Assembly (NCBI GenBank): GCA_028641055.1
Contig: CM054062.1
Span: 14,503,639-14,567,638 of the forward strand
Origin: Alopecurus myosuroides
Taxonomy: Eukaryota > Streptophyta > Magnoliopsida > Poales > Poaceae
Direction: 5' to 3'
DNA length: 64,000 bases
The notes under the pieces were generated by a model. It did no database searches, was not told the DNA's origin, and was given only the letters and a program-made list of their open reading frames with translations. Position numbers and translations under genes: made by a program. The first letter of the stretch is position 1; each line of letters begins with the position of its first letter. Positions 34,306 through 45,708 of this stretch are shown here, in pieces.

Positions 34306-37300
34306 TCATGCTGGGAGCACCAACTGCCGGAGAATATGGTATAGAGCCCGGAGGAATCCCTTGTGCTCAACTTCCTCGGGCAGCCTCAGCATGCTCGCCA
34401 CCTTCTCAAACTTCTCCTGCCCCAGGGAAGCGTCCCCACGCGAGGACACCGGCCCAAGGTCCTTGTGGAGCTCCGGCGGCGACAGCGCCCACTGCATCGC
34501 CCAGATGCAGAGGGGCCGCATGTAGTGCAGCCCCCGGTAGCCCCCTTCCGCCGTCCACGCCTCCGGCGTCTGGAACGCATACCTGAATTTTAGTCGCTGT
34601 CAGTCAGTCAGTCAGTCAGTGAATTTTCAGGCTGCTCTGTGGAGTGTGGAGTACTGACCCGAAGCCGTCTTTGGACCAGCAGGCATCGTGGGCGCCCTTG
34701 GCCGTCCGGAACGCGGCCTCCAGCATGCCCTCGTGGATCATGCCGGCCGCGACGGCATAGGTGGTCCCAGACCATATCTCCTTGGACTGCATCGATGACA
34801 TGTCGATGCTGCCGTCCGGCCGCATCCCGTTCACCGCCCCGACTGTCCCGCCCTTCACGCGCATGACGTTGTAGTCCAGCACCGTCCCCAGTGCGCTCCG
34901 GGCCTTCTCCTCCTCCACGATCGGCTCCATCCCGCACGCGCGCGCGTACCACTGCCCGGCGAGCTGGTCGGCCATGATGGACTTGCTGTTCCCGCCGCCA
35001 CTGTTGTCGTAGTCGAAGTAGGTGCCGTTCCAGAGCTCACCATTGTACACGCGCTTCGCCCTGTGGTACCGCGCACGGAAGTAGCACTCGGCGTCACCAT
35101 CATCGACGATCCGTGCCATGGCCGCGGTGGCCTGCAGCGCCGCAACCCAGATGCCGCCGGTGTAGGCGCTGATGCCGGACACCGACCATAGGTCGTAGGT
35201 CTGGTCAGGGCGGCCCTCGTTCTCGATCATGCCGTCCCTGTCACGGTCAAACTGGTCCATGTAGGCCATGGCCAGGTACACTGCCGGCCACGTCGCCGTA
35301 GCAAAGGCGACGTTGCCCGTGGCGACCACGTCCCGGTAAACTTGCAGTACGAACTTGGGGTTGAGGTCCTTCCACCGTGACGGGTCATGGATCATGTACG
35401 CATTCAGCTCAAACCAGGGGTCATTCAGCCCCACGTCGTGCGGCACCGAGCCGAGAACCTGCACAAGGTTTTGTTCAGGTGAAGGCCGTCACGGGTGGCA
35501 AGAAATAATGACGCGGATATATACCTTCCGTGGCACAGTCTTGCCGTTGAGGGTGCGCATGGGGCGGGGGTCGTGGAGGAGGACGGCCCTGGCGAAGTCG
35601 CGCTGGAGGCTGAGCTCGATCTCCGGGAAGAGGGAGAGGAGCGCGAAGGAGGCGTAGAAGTGCACATCATAGGTGTTCCACATGTGGTACTCCATCCCCT
35701 CCAGGTACAGAAACTGCCCAACGTTCTCCTCGCCAGCGCCCAGCAGTGCCGACCCAAATGCTGCCGCCGAGTGCAGATTCTCCGTCACGGATGTCATCTC
35801 GCGCAGGACGCCGTCCGCCGCGGTTCTTCTTGCGCCCGTAGAGGTGCCCTGCCGGTCTGTGCCGAGCACGTCAAGGGAGAATGGCTCCGTCCCTGTCCCC
35901 GATGAGGCAACACTCATCTTTGGAGGCTCTCCATCTGCTTCATAGAGATTTGTGGTCAGCTCCGTGCTAGGAATTCTATATGATTTGGAGATCAGCAATC
36001 ACCTGTCCATATGGTGCCTCCAGCGTTCAGATAGTAGAGCTCGTTGAACAGTGCAATCGGATACCTGAAAACAAATATGAAATCAGTTGTTAGTTAAAGA
36101 CTTCAAGGCATACGGTGTCAGCATTACCATATAGTACCAACTCGGACGCTTTCTAGCAGAAATCTTGTTTAGGTACTAAGTCTATAAATCACTTCTTCCC
36201 TTGTTGATTTTATAGCTTGGAATACTCTGGGGCAACAAGACCCTGCAGACTTGGGGATGATTTGTTTGTGTGCTAGATGTCAACTGTATTTTTTTTACCA
36301 GACAGCATTGTCAACGAAAGAAACTCTGAAGAGACATTTGAGTAATGTAATGTGAGATGATTACCACTCAGGCAGCCTTTTATCTTGCAGAACAGGTCTC
36401 TGCCACTCTTCAATTTTAGCCTCCCAATCAACGTGTTCTACATCGAGAGAAGGAATAGCAAATGAGCATCAGAGTTCTGGACAATAGTGTAGGTTTTCCA
36501 GTGTCTAATAACAGTCAACAGATCTTACCAAGAAGGGCGTCATGAGCCAAGCTCTCTGCAGCTGCATCTCGATCCAAGCCATAGAATTTGGTGTACCTCC
36601 TGTTCCAAAAAAAACCATGTCAGTAATAAGGAAAAACATCTAGTGTTAAGGCAGGCAGAATCAGCAAAAATGCAGGCACATCACCTGTGATACGTTTTCC
36701 CGTCTGGGAACTTCACCTCGGGGCACGACCACGACAGTGCAAAGGACACCACACGGGTTCCGCCTGCTGGCACTGTTGTCGCAGCCGCAACTGCTGCTCC
36801 GATGGATGATCCAGGCTTCGACACCTTTGGCTGTTTGTCGGTGTGGGCTTCACTGAAGGAACCATGCTGCGTGAAGCAGATGTGCAATGGGGTCACGATA
36901 TTACATATTCAGAGAACACCAGAACAAGTTGCGAACAAACTGGATGGAATGCTGACACGTGCTGAAGGGTGTGTGTATACGCTGTAAAGTGTACCTTCTT
37001 GATCTCCTCCCACATGTTCTTTGCTGTGAAGTCGCCGGAGTTGGAAGATCCCATCGTAAAGAAAGGGCAGTCTGTGACACTGACATCCTCTGTTTCTTGA
37101 GATGCGATTGCAAATGTCACCGGCGGGTGCCCATCCACAGTCCTACAATGGTGTCATCTCAAGTTTGCTGTTACATATGCAGTTCTCTATCATTTGAAGT
37201 TTTGCGAATGAATTATTTAACACACCTGTGATGGAGAAGAACCCCATGCACACCATCACGCTCTCTGTGTAAGAATAAGCAACCGAATGGCACGAATTAA

Positions 37301-39858
37301 TTAAGGTTGTCAAAGAGATCGCTGCTCACGGCATGAGATAAAACGAGTGAAAAATAAAAGGTGAGAACGCGATTTGACATCCATTACATCATCTTAGAGT
37401 TAGTGTGATTTCCTGTCAGCTCTGATTGCCCACCAACTGAATTCTAGAGATTGAATAAACAAAGGTCAAGTCTTCACTCAAAGATGTTTTATCTTTCTGC
37501 TGAAAAAGTAAAATGTTGGCTTAAGCTTACAGCCCATGTGAAGAGTAATGTTACATCTGCAGGTGTGCTCCCAGAATTATGCACCTGCAAGACTCACCAG
37601 CAGAAGCAAAAGAAGGAACAACTCAATTAACTTCAACTGCATTTGCAGAAGATAAGGGATAATAGTAGAAGCTATACCGTAAATGTGAAAACTGCAACAG
37701 GGAAGCTGCTCTCCTTGTAGTTGTGAGGGAGGAATGGTGATATCTGACGGCAGGTGATTTTGATTTCAGGATCAGGTTCACCTACATTGTAATTGTGTTA
37801 CCTTAATCAGTAATCGTGTACCAGGTAACATCTTCAGCAGGTAAGAGATAAAGTGTTCATGTGGAACTTTATTGCTGTAAATTACCATCGTATACCATCC
37901 AAGATCTTGGAAATAAGGCATGATAAGTACAATTTTTCTCCTTAAGCTTCCAGTCCCAACATCCAATAGTGGCCTTACCAATTTCCCTGCAACTATGCAT
38001 AATGAAAGATATCTCTGGTTGAATGGCCGAAAATAAGCTTGTTGAGATTCACAACTTACTTAAGGGCATCAGCACTCGGTGCAGACAACACCGTGGAGTA
38101 GCTCTTTCCATTGGGACGTGAAATGAAAGCCTAGACAAGTGAAAATGGTAATCACTGATTTAAAGTTCTTTGACAGTAGGTATTGCAAATCAGGAAATGG
38201 AGGAGTAAAGCATAGTTACTGAAAACTGATTTGCAAGGATAGGCCTTTCTTCATATATTGCTGGGAATATCTGAAAATGCTGAAAGTACCCTTTGTAGCT
38301 TCTCCCGATGCTTCCTGCACTGATAAAAGGATGTGTTTTGATAAGAGAACTGTACCATCCAAAGTTCAATCAGCTACAGCCTACAGGAACATATTTGAGT
38401 TAAAATCAACAACTCAAGGTTAAATGTGACAGAAAAACCCATTTGTATCTCATCGGTAGTGAGGTCAGCTAATTTAGAATCTGCACAGAAAGGCCAAAAG
38501 AACTTACCCTAGACCACCAAGTGGTAGGCCACGGTAGCAATTGACCATCCATTTCTTGAAGGGGTCATAGATTATATCCTTCACAAGTGAACAACTGTTT
38601 GTTAAGCCCATGACAAGGCAGTACGTCAATGCCTAAAGAACAGAAAATGATGATTGATTTATTTTTAAATATTCAACACTTACTCGGCCATTTCCCCTTT
38701 CTTCAGCACATATCATCAATACCTTAACAATTAAGGGTACCTACAGTACCACCAGCAGCAATTTGGTTATTGTTAAGTGCACACATGAAGTAACATACAT
38801 ACACCCAGTGCTCAAAGCAAACAATAATGTTGTTCAACCTATCGGTTGCAAACCATTTGCAGCAGATATCAGTAGCAACAGTGACAGGTTTTTCTAAATG
38901 AAACGGTAGGTGAAGGCCCTCAAACAGAGTATTCTTTTGATAATTTTGAAAAAATTTCCATCATTTTCAAAATGAGCAAGTTTTGAAACTGCAATCACAT
39001 CTTTTTTTTTCGAACCATGCAGGAGCACTGCATGTGTTATATAGATAGAAAAGAAAAGCCAACAAATGGCTATGGTCTTACAGAGATGGCATGAAGACAA
39101 GCAAGAAAGGAAAAGGGAATCTATACAACAACCTACTGCGACCAACCAGGAAAAGGAGGAAGATTAGCCAACGACATCGGGAAGAAAAAACCCCGGCCAG
39201 CCTATCATGGAGAAGGAGCTTCCCTGCACTGGCTAAGGCCCATTGCATTGCCTCATTTTTTATGTGATCGATGAGAAGATTTGTAGGCTTGAGGATTTTA
39301 TCGAGGACCCTCATGTTTCTCTCTCTTCACACTTCCCATGTGATCGATACGACCAGAGAGTCCAGTTTTTTCTTGTTCTTCCCAGTAACCATTTCGCGTG
39401 CTTGAACCCACCGATCCTTCAGATTGGACTGCAATCACATCTGAATTTTACTCGTCGGCGCCAAACAAAAAGGCTCATATATGGAGGTGCCAGATGCGGT
39501 TTAAATTTTCTAACTAGTTCATCAAGAAAAAGGCGCACAAAAGTGTCATATTCTTGAAAGTATACTCATGCATATATCTGGGAGACATGGAGCATGTTCA
39601 GATACCTACAATTGATAACACATCATGCATGGTCATGCTAAACAATTCGATCTTCTTCCCATCGTCATCGAATTTCCTATGCCACGTTCTTGTCGCTGGT
39701 TGTGCACAGTTGATGTGTGAGTGCGCCTAAAGTAAAGAAACATTAATATCATGCTGCTTAACTGAAGGCAAAGACAGTGCAGATTGAACAATTTGTAAAG
39801 AAGAGCCTTGACAAAAAAAAACCTCTACCTTTGTTTGCTCTAATTCTGAAGACCCCAT
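34306..39858 (-). CDS. Non-lysosomal glucosylceramidase (GH116, GBA2-like), 19 coding exons
   Basis: Hydrolyses glucosylceramide to glucose and ceramide; GBA2-type enzymes work at the cytosolic face of membranes. Exons: 39858-39829, 39726-39610, 38740-38684, 38578-38508, 38310-38220, 38130-38060, 37986-37886, 37781-37678, 37584-37531, 37443-37388, 37264-37226, 37142-36995, 36866-36685, 36599-36529, 36437-36365, 36064-36003, 35934-35525, 35458-34659, 34582-34306. All introns are GT-AG and the sum is 2,814 nt: 937 aa, in frame, normal for the family. The N-terminal domain holds [20 protein letters not shown]; the catalytic (alpha/alpha)6 domain begins near residue 515. By alignment with GBA2 and TxGH116 the nucleophile is Glu524 ([15 protein letters not shown]) and the acid/base Asp743 ([12 protein letters not shown]). 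Start chosen because exon 1 ([10 protein letters not shown]) splices in phase 0. Weak spot: the exon 4/5 junction, where only a downstream AAG acceptor keeps the frame. No signal peptide seen. Confidence 0.93.
38988..39002. repeat. 15-bp target-site duplication, left copy
   Basis: ACTGCAATCACATCT, identical to 39428-39442, flanking the LINE fragment in intron 2 of the glucosylceramidase gene. Confidence 0.93.
39003..39427 (-). mobile_element. 5'-truncated LINE insertion in intron 2 of the GH116 gene
   Basis: 425 bp starting with a T run on the plus strand (the poly-A tail read backwards) and bounded by perfect 15-bp duplications. The minus strand reads [20 protein letters not shown], which matches the C-terminal tail of plant L1 ORF2 (compare IKAEALEWALAGARVL at 33,680). 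The 3' UTR contains gcatggttcg before the A tail. Orientation is the same as the host gene. Confidence 0.9.
39428..39442. repeat. 15-bp target-site duplication, right copy
   Basis: Identical to 38988-39002. Confidence 0.93.
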
Positions 39859-40546
39859 CTTGGTAAGGATACTGTTTGGGTTGAAGCAGACCAGCTATAC
39901 TGTTCTACTCTCTGAAGAATACATGCACAGTTAGAACGAAATAGCCGAATGGTCTATGATAAGATTTCTAGGCATATCTTATTTGATGACATATTTATTT
40001 GGAGATTATTATGTAACAGATAATGAATATTGTGATGAAAGTTAGGGAGCTTGTTTTTTAAAAAAAATGCGAAAAACACGGAGGCGTCAGATCTAATTTA
40101 CACAAATGTCTCTGTATTCAAAGCAGCCATTTTTCCTTTCCTAAAAGAAAATAAAACAATTTTGAGTAGACATAAGCGACTAAGATCATGTGTTCCAACA
40201 TTCAACTTTCAAGCATCTATGAAAGCAACTACAGAGAACTAACAAAGGGAGGAGGACACCAGTACCTGGATATGAATGCTTCCACTCTACCACACCTGCA
40301 TTCGCTTGGCTCTGGTCCTCAACTTTGCTTTATAGAACTCAATCATTCAGACCAATGGGCAACTCGGGGTCTTATTGTCATTTCCCCTTTGCTATCCTTT
40401 TTGTTCTCTTATATTAATAATAACAGTAGCATATAGTATGGGTACAGGTTACTGCTGCTAAGGTCACTTAGCTGTGGGGCTTGCCAATCAGAAAATCGCC
40501 TTCTTCTGTTATTTATTTGATGGCCTTTTACTGTCTTAGCCTTCTG

Positions 40547-40554
40547 ATTATATA
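40547..40554 (-). promoter_or_regulatory. TATA-box candidate of the GH116 gene
   Basis: The minus strand reads aactcctatataatcagaag, about 690 bp upstream of the start codon. This distance fits a leader containing an intron. It is one of several AT-rich possibilities. Confidence 0.3.
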
Positions 40555-40593
40555 GGAGTTGGACCCCTCATGCAACGTGGCTCCTAAAAAGCC

Positions 40594-40690
40594 ACATTTT
40601 GCCAAAACGGAACAAAACTTTACTGGTTGTAATAAAAAGACTACATTTTGCCAACACGGAACAAAACTTTACTGGTTGTAATAAAAAACA
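40594..40690. repeat. 49-bp tandem duplication
   Basis: Two units beginning acattttgccaa start at 40594 and 40643. They differ at about two positions (aaaacgg versus acacgg, and the end). Confidence 0.9.
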
Positions 40691-40720
40691 AGATTGGTAA
40701 GAGGATCCAAGAAGACAACT

Positions 40721-40762
40721 GGCTCATTAGGCATTTTTTTTTAAAACGGCTCATTAGGCATT
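40721..40762. repeat. 15-bp direct repeat flanking a short T/A tract
   Basis: ggctcattaggcatt at 40721-40735 and 40748-40762, separated only by tttttttaaaac. This has the form of a target-site duplication around an almost empty poly-A insertion. Confidence 0.85.
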
Positions 40763-41330
40763 ACTATAAGAAGTTGCTCTTAAACTAGCAGGACAACGAC
40801 GTTATCTATGACAAGAAGTAAGTTAAAATATGCACTTTGCCACGGGAAGTCTTCCAGATATAAGTCCAAAGCAGAAAACGGCGTCTAGCTCTAAAATGTA
40901 GTGTATTCATGATGTCGACGAGTAATCAAGAAGACAATCTTGGACACTAGTTCAGAACAAAACAATGAGATTAGAGATGCTGTCTGCAAGTTGAGTTGGA
41001 TCAAAGGCCGTGTGCGAATTGGCACTAAAAACCATCCGCTCAGTACAACCTGCTGAAGATCGCAGATCTACTTAGTTTGTTAAGTTTCATCTACGGAATC
41101 ATTGCTAAATATTTGGCACATCACAGATTCGATCTTGCATTCTTGCTGAGGAACGAGCTTAAAAGATTCACGCCGGATTTGCTTAAACTACGGTCAACCA
41201 AGCGGTGCCTTACTGATGAAATTTGATCTCTCAAGAACACACGACGGAATGCTTCTGTGAACTGAATCAGTTCTCGCGATTCGACATCTTTACAAACAAA
41301 TGAACCCGATACCAAAAGGACTGGACTGTT

Positions 41331-41808
41331 ACTCGATTTTTTGCTACGAACGGATTGGGGGACCGCTGCCGTCGTGGTCGGGGCACCGCCGCATCCCGGC
41401 AGCCGCGCCCCGTCGGCCGGCCCTCACGCGCCTCTGCCTGCGTCGGCTGCCCCCCGCGCCGGTTTCTCCGCCGGCACCGCCGGCACCGCCGGCTCCATCG
41501 CTGGTCGGCTCCCGGCTAGCCGTCGTCGCCGCCTCCTGCCTGGCTGGCTCCCCCGTCGAAGAGGAGAAAGGAAGAAGAAAAGAAGAAGAGAGAAGAAAAA
41601 GAGCAGGATTGGGATGGCTGCGTCCTACATCTTTGTTTGGCTTCTCGGACGACTGGGTTCAAGCCGACTTGATGCAGCCCGGCTACATCCTGTTTGGCTC
41701 CTTGGACTGCTGCGTCTAGGCTGGCTGCGCCCCCGTTTGGCTTCCTGGCTGGCTGGATCCAGGGGCTGTTGCGTCCCGTTTGGCCGCCCAGGTGCACTTT
41801 GATGGACA
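41331..41808. other. GC-rich low-complexity segment, no recognised gene
   Basis: GC-rich, with ccggcaccg repeats (41,480) and several cccgtttggctt / ctggctgg phrases. A 139-codon ORF at 41300-41719 is Pro/Ala/Arg-rich and looks compositional. It could be a leader or LTR portion of the gypsy pol remnant that follows. Confidence 0.4.
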
Positions 41809-43145
41809 ATGCACTTTGATGGATCAATGCAACTCGAAGGCTCGGGTGTTGGGGTCATCCTGACTTCACCAAAAGGAGACAAGCTACGGTATGTTTTGGA
41901 GATACATTTCAATTGCACAGACAACATCGTAAACTATAGGTCGCACAAAGAGATGAGTATTACAAAGATGAAGTGTTTTGGCGACTCGGACCTAGTAGCA
42001 TAGCAGGTCATAGGAACTTGGGGCTCGAAATATGAAAACATGGCAGCCTATAGGAGAGTAGTCGATGCCGTTGGAGGGCACTTTTTTGGAAGTAGAACAC
42101 ATCGACAGACGAATCAATGAAGCTTCAGATGCACTATCGCGACTCATCTCGCATCGCAAACCTATTCCCACAAAAGTGTTCTTCGATGAACTTCACTCAT
42201 CAACAGTAAAGCCACCAATAGAAGATGATATAGTCTCGCTGATTTAGCATCAGCTATAGTGGCAGCTTTGAGAGTAATACCTGAATGGATGGAGCCATAT
42301 TTGAATTTCCTAACAACTGGAAAATTGCCAGAATCAGAGGTTGTGGAAATACAAGTAATGAGAAAGTCGAAGCTTACACAACAATAAATGACGATTTATA
42401 CAAGAAAAGTGTCATAGGGATTTTCCAGAGGTGTGTTTCTCCAGAAGAAGGACAGAAGATACTAAGGGAGATACATGTAGGGGATTGTGGACACCATGCC
42501 TCGTCAATATAAATGGTAGGAAAAGCTTTTCGACGCGATTTTTTTCTGGTTAACCGCACACATGGATGCAGAAAATATAGTCTGAACCTATGATGGATGC
42601 CAAAGATAGGCTAGGCAAGATAACATGTCAGCTCAAAGAATGGTATCAATTACTTGGCCGTTTGCAGTTTGGGGAATTTATATGGTCGGTCCCTGTCAGA
42701 AAATCAACGAGACATAGCACACATATTTTTGTGGCAGTAGAGAAGTTTACAAAGTGGATAGAGGTGCGATAAGTGAAAAAGGTTGATGCAATAAAAGCGG
42801 TCAAGTTCCTAAATAAGATAGTGTATCGCTTTGGTTTTCCTCATAGCATAACGACAGATAACGGGAGCAATTTGTCAGAAGGAGAAATGCAGGCATACTG
42901 TCGAAACAATCATATTTGACTATACTTAGCGTCAGTCGCGCATCCATAGTCCAACGTCCAGGCAGAAAGAGCAAATCGGGAACTGTTGCGAGGAGTAAAA
43001 GCAAGGCTAGAGGAGTTGGAAAATTAGGTGGGCTGCCGGGAAGACGAATTGCCAGCAGTACTATGGAGTATCCGGATAACAGTCAGTAGGTCAACAGGCT
43101 TCGCACCATTTTTCATGGTCTATGGAGCAGAAATAGTACTACCAA
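41809..43145 (+). pseudogene. Gypsy pol remnant: RNase H to integrase
   Basis: RNase H begins with MHFDGSMQLEGSGVGVILTS (41809) and keeps FGDSDLVA. A linker block follows (VEHIDRRINEASDALSRLIS). The integrase region is readable in pieces: the zinc-binding part near 42,450-42,510 (CVSPEEGQKILREIHVGDCG, then HHA), the core with TDNGSN near 42,855, and QAERANRELLRGVKARLEEL near 42,960. Many stops and frame changes show it is long dead. Block order and wording resemble Tat/RIRE2-type gypsy pol. It has no LTRs of its own in this window and is cut at about 43,146. Confidence 0.8.
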
Positions 43146-43902
43146 GGTGACACTGTTGGTTCTATGGATGTATTAGAAAGAGACTATTCAAGAGATAGGT
43201 TATAGTGTCTGTTAGTACTATCTTTGGATGCTAAAAGTGACAGGGCTGGGGTGTCCGTAGATGTGGAATGTGAAGTTTAAGGTGTGCTTGTGTAGCCCTA
43301 CGCGATTCTCATCCTATTTGATCCATTAGGAACGATTTTCTAGTAACGTCCATCATGCATAGTGTTAGAGGAAATATTATGTGTTTGATGATGTTAACAT
43401 TGTTGAGAGTTGATACTAGTGAAAGTATGATCCCTAGGCCTTGTTTTCTACCATTGCTACACTGTTTAATTTAATTTTCGCTACTTGTAATCTTGCTGCC
43501 ATTTTTATTACACATGTACAATACCTTGCTTTACCCTTCATATTACCCGTATTTTATCATCTCTTCGTCGAACCAGTGAATCTATACAATCACCATTGTA
43601 TTAGGTGTGTTGAGGACGCAAGAGAATCATCCCATCACCACGCCAACAACTATTTTCTTCCACCTTTTGTAACTAATATATTTTGTTAAGTGTTTCTCAG
43701 GTGTGGCTTAACTGACAACTCAGGCTGCTAAGACTTATAGGTATTCTTTGCTCCTCTTGTGTCGAATCAATAAATTGGGTAACACTTAACCTCGAAGACT
43801 ATTGCGATTCCCTACACTTGTGGGTTATCACTGGATTACATCATACCTTCCTCTTGGGGTCTCCCAACGGGTGTGTAATTTCACGCCATTAAGCTATATT
43901 TC

Positions 43903-43919
43903 TGGTGTCGTTGTCGTGG
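43903..43919 (+). promoter_or_regulatory. Decayed tRNA-Asp primer-binding site
   Basis: TGGTGTCGTTGTCGTGG differs from TGGCGCCGTTGCCGGGG at four of 17 positions, three of them C to T. Confidence 0.6.
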
Positions 43920-44092
43920 ACTTCAATCTTTCAGCTAGAGGAGTAACACACTTCCACTTTCTCTCTTCTATTTTGTTCTTGCTTAGTTTACTTTTGTTTA
44001 GCTTTATCTCCTTTATATCGGAAAAAAATAGTTTTCTACTATCGAGTTTTTTACTTGCTTTGTTATTTTGTTTTTATCTTTGCTTTATTAGA

Positions 44093-44929
44093 ATGTCTAG
44101 CTCTACTCCTTTTATTTGTCCCCTAAGCCTGAGGTCCTCATCTTAAAACAAAGAGGTGGGGAATTTTAAAAGATGTTTGGTATAGAATTAATGATGCCCA
44201 ACATAGGTCCACCAAAAAGCAAGCCGCCACTGTCCTTCTTAGAATTTTTTATGTTGGTGTGACAAATTGGTATAGATACATCCTTGACACTTTAATGGGC
44301 GAAAAAAATTGGGAGCTCATACTTTGGAGGCTCTTAATGTCATTAAAAGCCTAGTTGGAAATTCTCCTATTGATGAAGGTAAAACTGAGGTCACTTTGGA
44401 GCATGTGATAGAAAGGTTGGATATTATAGAGAAAAATATGCCAAACATGAAAAATCAAAATGAAATAGATAAGAAGCTGATTGATCATACGAGTAATATA
44501 GATGGAGCTATAAAGAATATTACCTAGATAATTTAAATTGTTGAGACTATAAAAGCTAATGAAAATCAGCCTTCTAGAATAGATAAAATTGAGGAAGTTA
44601 TAGACACCTTGGGTGCCACTTTATCCTCACTCAAAGACAAAAAAAAATTGGAAACTCTTGTAGGAAAGAAACCTAAGTTCGTTTATGTTCCCAAGAATCC
44701 TCAACCAAAAATTGATTCACATATTAGTGGGGAAGAAACCTTGAAAACAAAGGGGGGGGTGCCTATTCTAAGTAAAACTAGTAAACATACTATCCTCGAT
44801 TCTCCAAGTGTCTTGGCCAAGTCCTTTAATGAGAACCCCCCTAAAAAGTACAGTTGCACTATTGAAGAACTTTTTGATGATCTTGATGATGGAGTTATTG
44901 ACAAAACTTTATTCTTGATTTTTGCCTAG
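44093..44929 (+). pseudogene. Athila-like gag fragment (broken)
   Basis: Starts MSSSTPFICP at 44093. Readable blocks are LKDVWYRINDAQHRSTKKQA and NFYVG-like FYVGVTNWYRYILDTLMG (44,165-44,300), then LEALNVIKSLVGNSP and LEHVIERLDIIEKNMPNMK (44,325-44,450), and a Lys/Pro-rich end (KKPKFVYVPKNPQPKIDS; KYSCTIEELFDDLDDGVIDK). At least two frameshifts and an in-frame stop at 44525-44527 separate them. Related wheat elements encode the same gag without pol, from memory. Confidence 0.7.
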
Positions 44930-45097
44930 CTAAAAGGCGTTAAAGAAAAGCACTTGTCGAAGGCAACCCACCTTGTTTTCTCTTGTTTTATTTATGTTTT
45001 CTTATGTTTTGTTTTGCTTTGTTTGAGTCTTGGAAGTTTTTACCTCTGCAGCAACCACTCCTTATCCGTTTTATTTTGTTTTTGTGACAAAAATTGT

Positions 45098-45523
45098 TGA
45101 TATGTTGCAAACGTATCTATATTTTTTTATGCTCCATGCTTGTTTTCTACCCAATACCTTTTGTTTTCCACATGTTTTCTTTCGTTTTCTAGTTGTTTTC
45201 ACAAACTAACCTATTAACAAGATGCCCCATGCCAGTTGTTGTTTTCTGTTGTTTTTCTATTTAAGAATAGTTCTTAAGGAAATATTCTCAGAAAGGGCAG
45301 AAAATCCACGGAGATTAATTTTTACCCGAAACGAAGACCGATCCAAAGAAGAGATGGAGGGGAGCCAGGGGCCACCAGAAGAGTGCCAATTGCCCCCCTA
45401 GGTCGCTCCTGGTGGTCCACTGGGAGCCCCGGTCACCACCTCAAGTCCCCTCTTCGCCCATAAATTTCCCTTAACCCTAAAAAGTTTAGGGATAAAGTTA
45501 TTTTCTACGAGACATACAGAGAG
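45098..45523 (+). repeat. 3' LTR fragment of the Athila-like remnant
   Basis: Begins TGATATGTTGCAAACGTATC. It shares actaacctatt(g/a)acaaga and later blocks with the LTR at 2946-4539, which places the two in related families. Confidence 0.7.
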
Positions 45524-45703
45524 TGAAAGTGCACTATGGTAAACTAGAGGGGGGGTGAATAGGTTGACTACTATTTTTTTCTTCTTTTCCTTTTAATTAT
45601 GGCTAAGCAAGATAAAATAATGTTCTCTAGATGTGCAACTAGGTGAGAAACCTAAGTGATACTCGATAAGATACGCAACGGAAGTAAAACAAAAGGCAAC
45701 AAG

Positions 45704-45708
45704 ATAAA
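45704..45708. repeat. Target-site duplication ATAAA, left copy
   Basis: Directly precedes LTR 1; identical to 61116-61120. Confidence 0.93.

Larger units (their letters stand above)
39859..41330 (-). promoter_or_regulatory. 5' UTR and upstream region of the GH116 gene
   Basis: About 1.5 kb upstream of the start codon, free of recognisable coding sequence. An acceptor-like ttcttcag near 39,915 hints at a 5' UTR intron. Small repeats at 40594-40690 and 40721-40762 lie within it. No cis elements beyond a TATA candidate can be assigned. Confidence 0.5.
43146..45523 (+). mobile_element. Gag-only Athila-like (Sabrina/WHAM-type) remnant
   Basis: A 5' LTR part (about 43,150-43,830, ending cacttgtgggttatca), a decayed tRNA-Asp primer site (43903-43919), a broken gag (44093-44929), the gag-end motif aaaagcacttgtcgaaggca (44946-44965), a short spacer, and the start of a 3' LTR (TGATATGTTGCAAACG, 45098). 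That LTR is cut at 45523 by the minus-strand copia-like element. The 5' LTR end is uncertain because the primer-like site lies about 70 bp further on. Confidence 0.7.

Noticed and set aside
36681..36896. Start of GH116 at an internal Met (for example 36896 or 35998)
   Set aside because: These are exon-bounded open stretches running into introns. The spliced model from 39858 gives a full-length family-sized protein.
41300..41719. 139-codon ORF in the GC-rich block
   Set aside because: Pro/Ala/Arg-rich and driven by ccg/ggc repeats, open in overlapping frames, and no domain or homologue is recognised.
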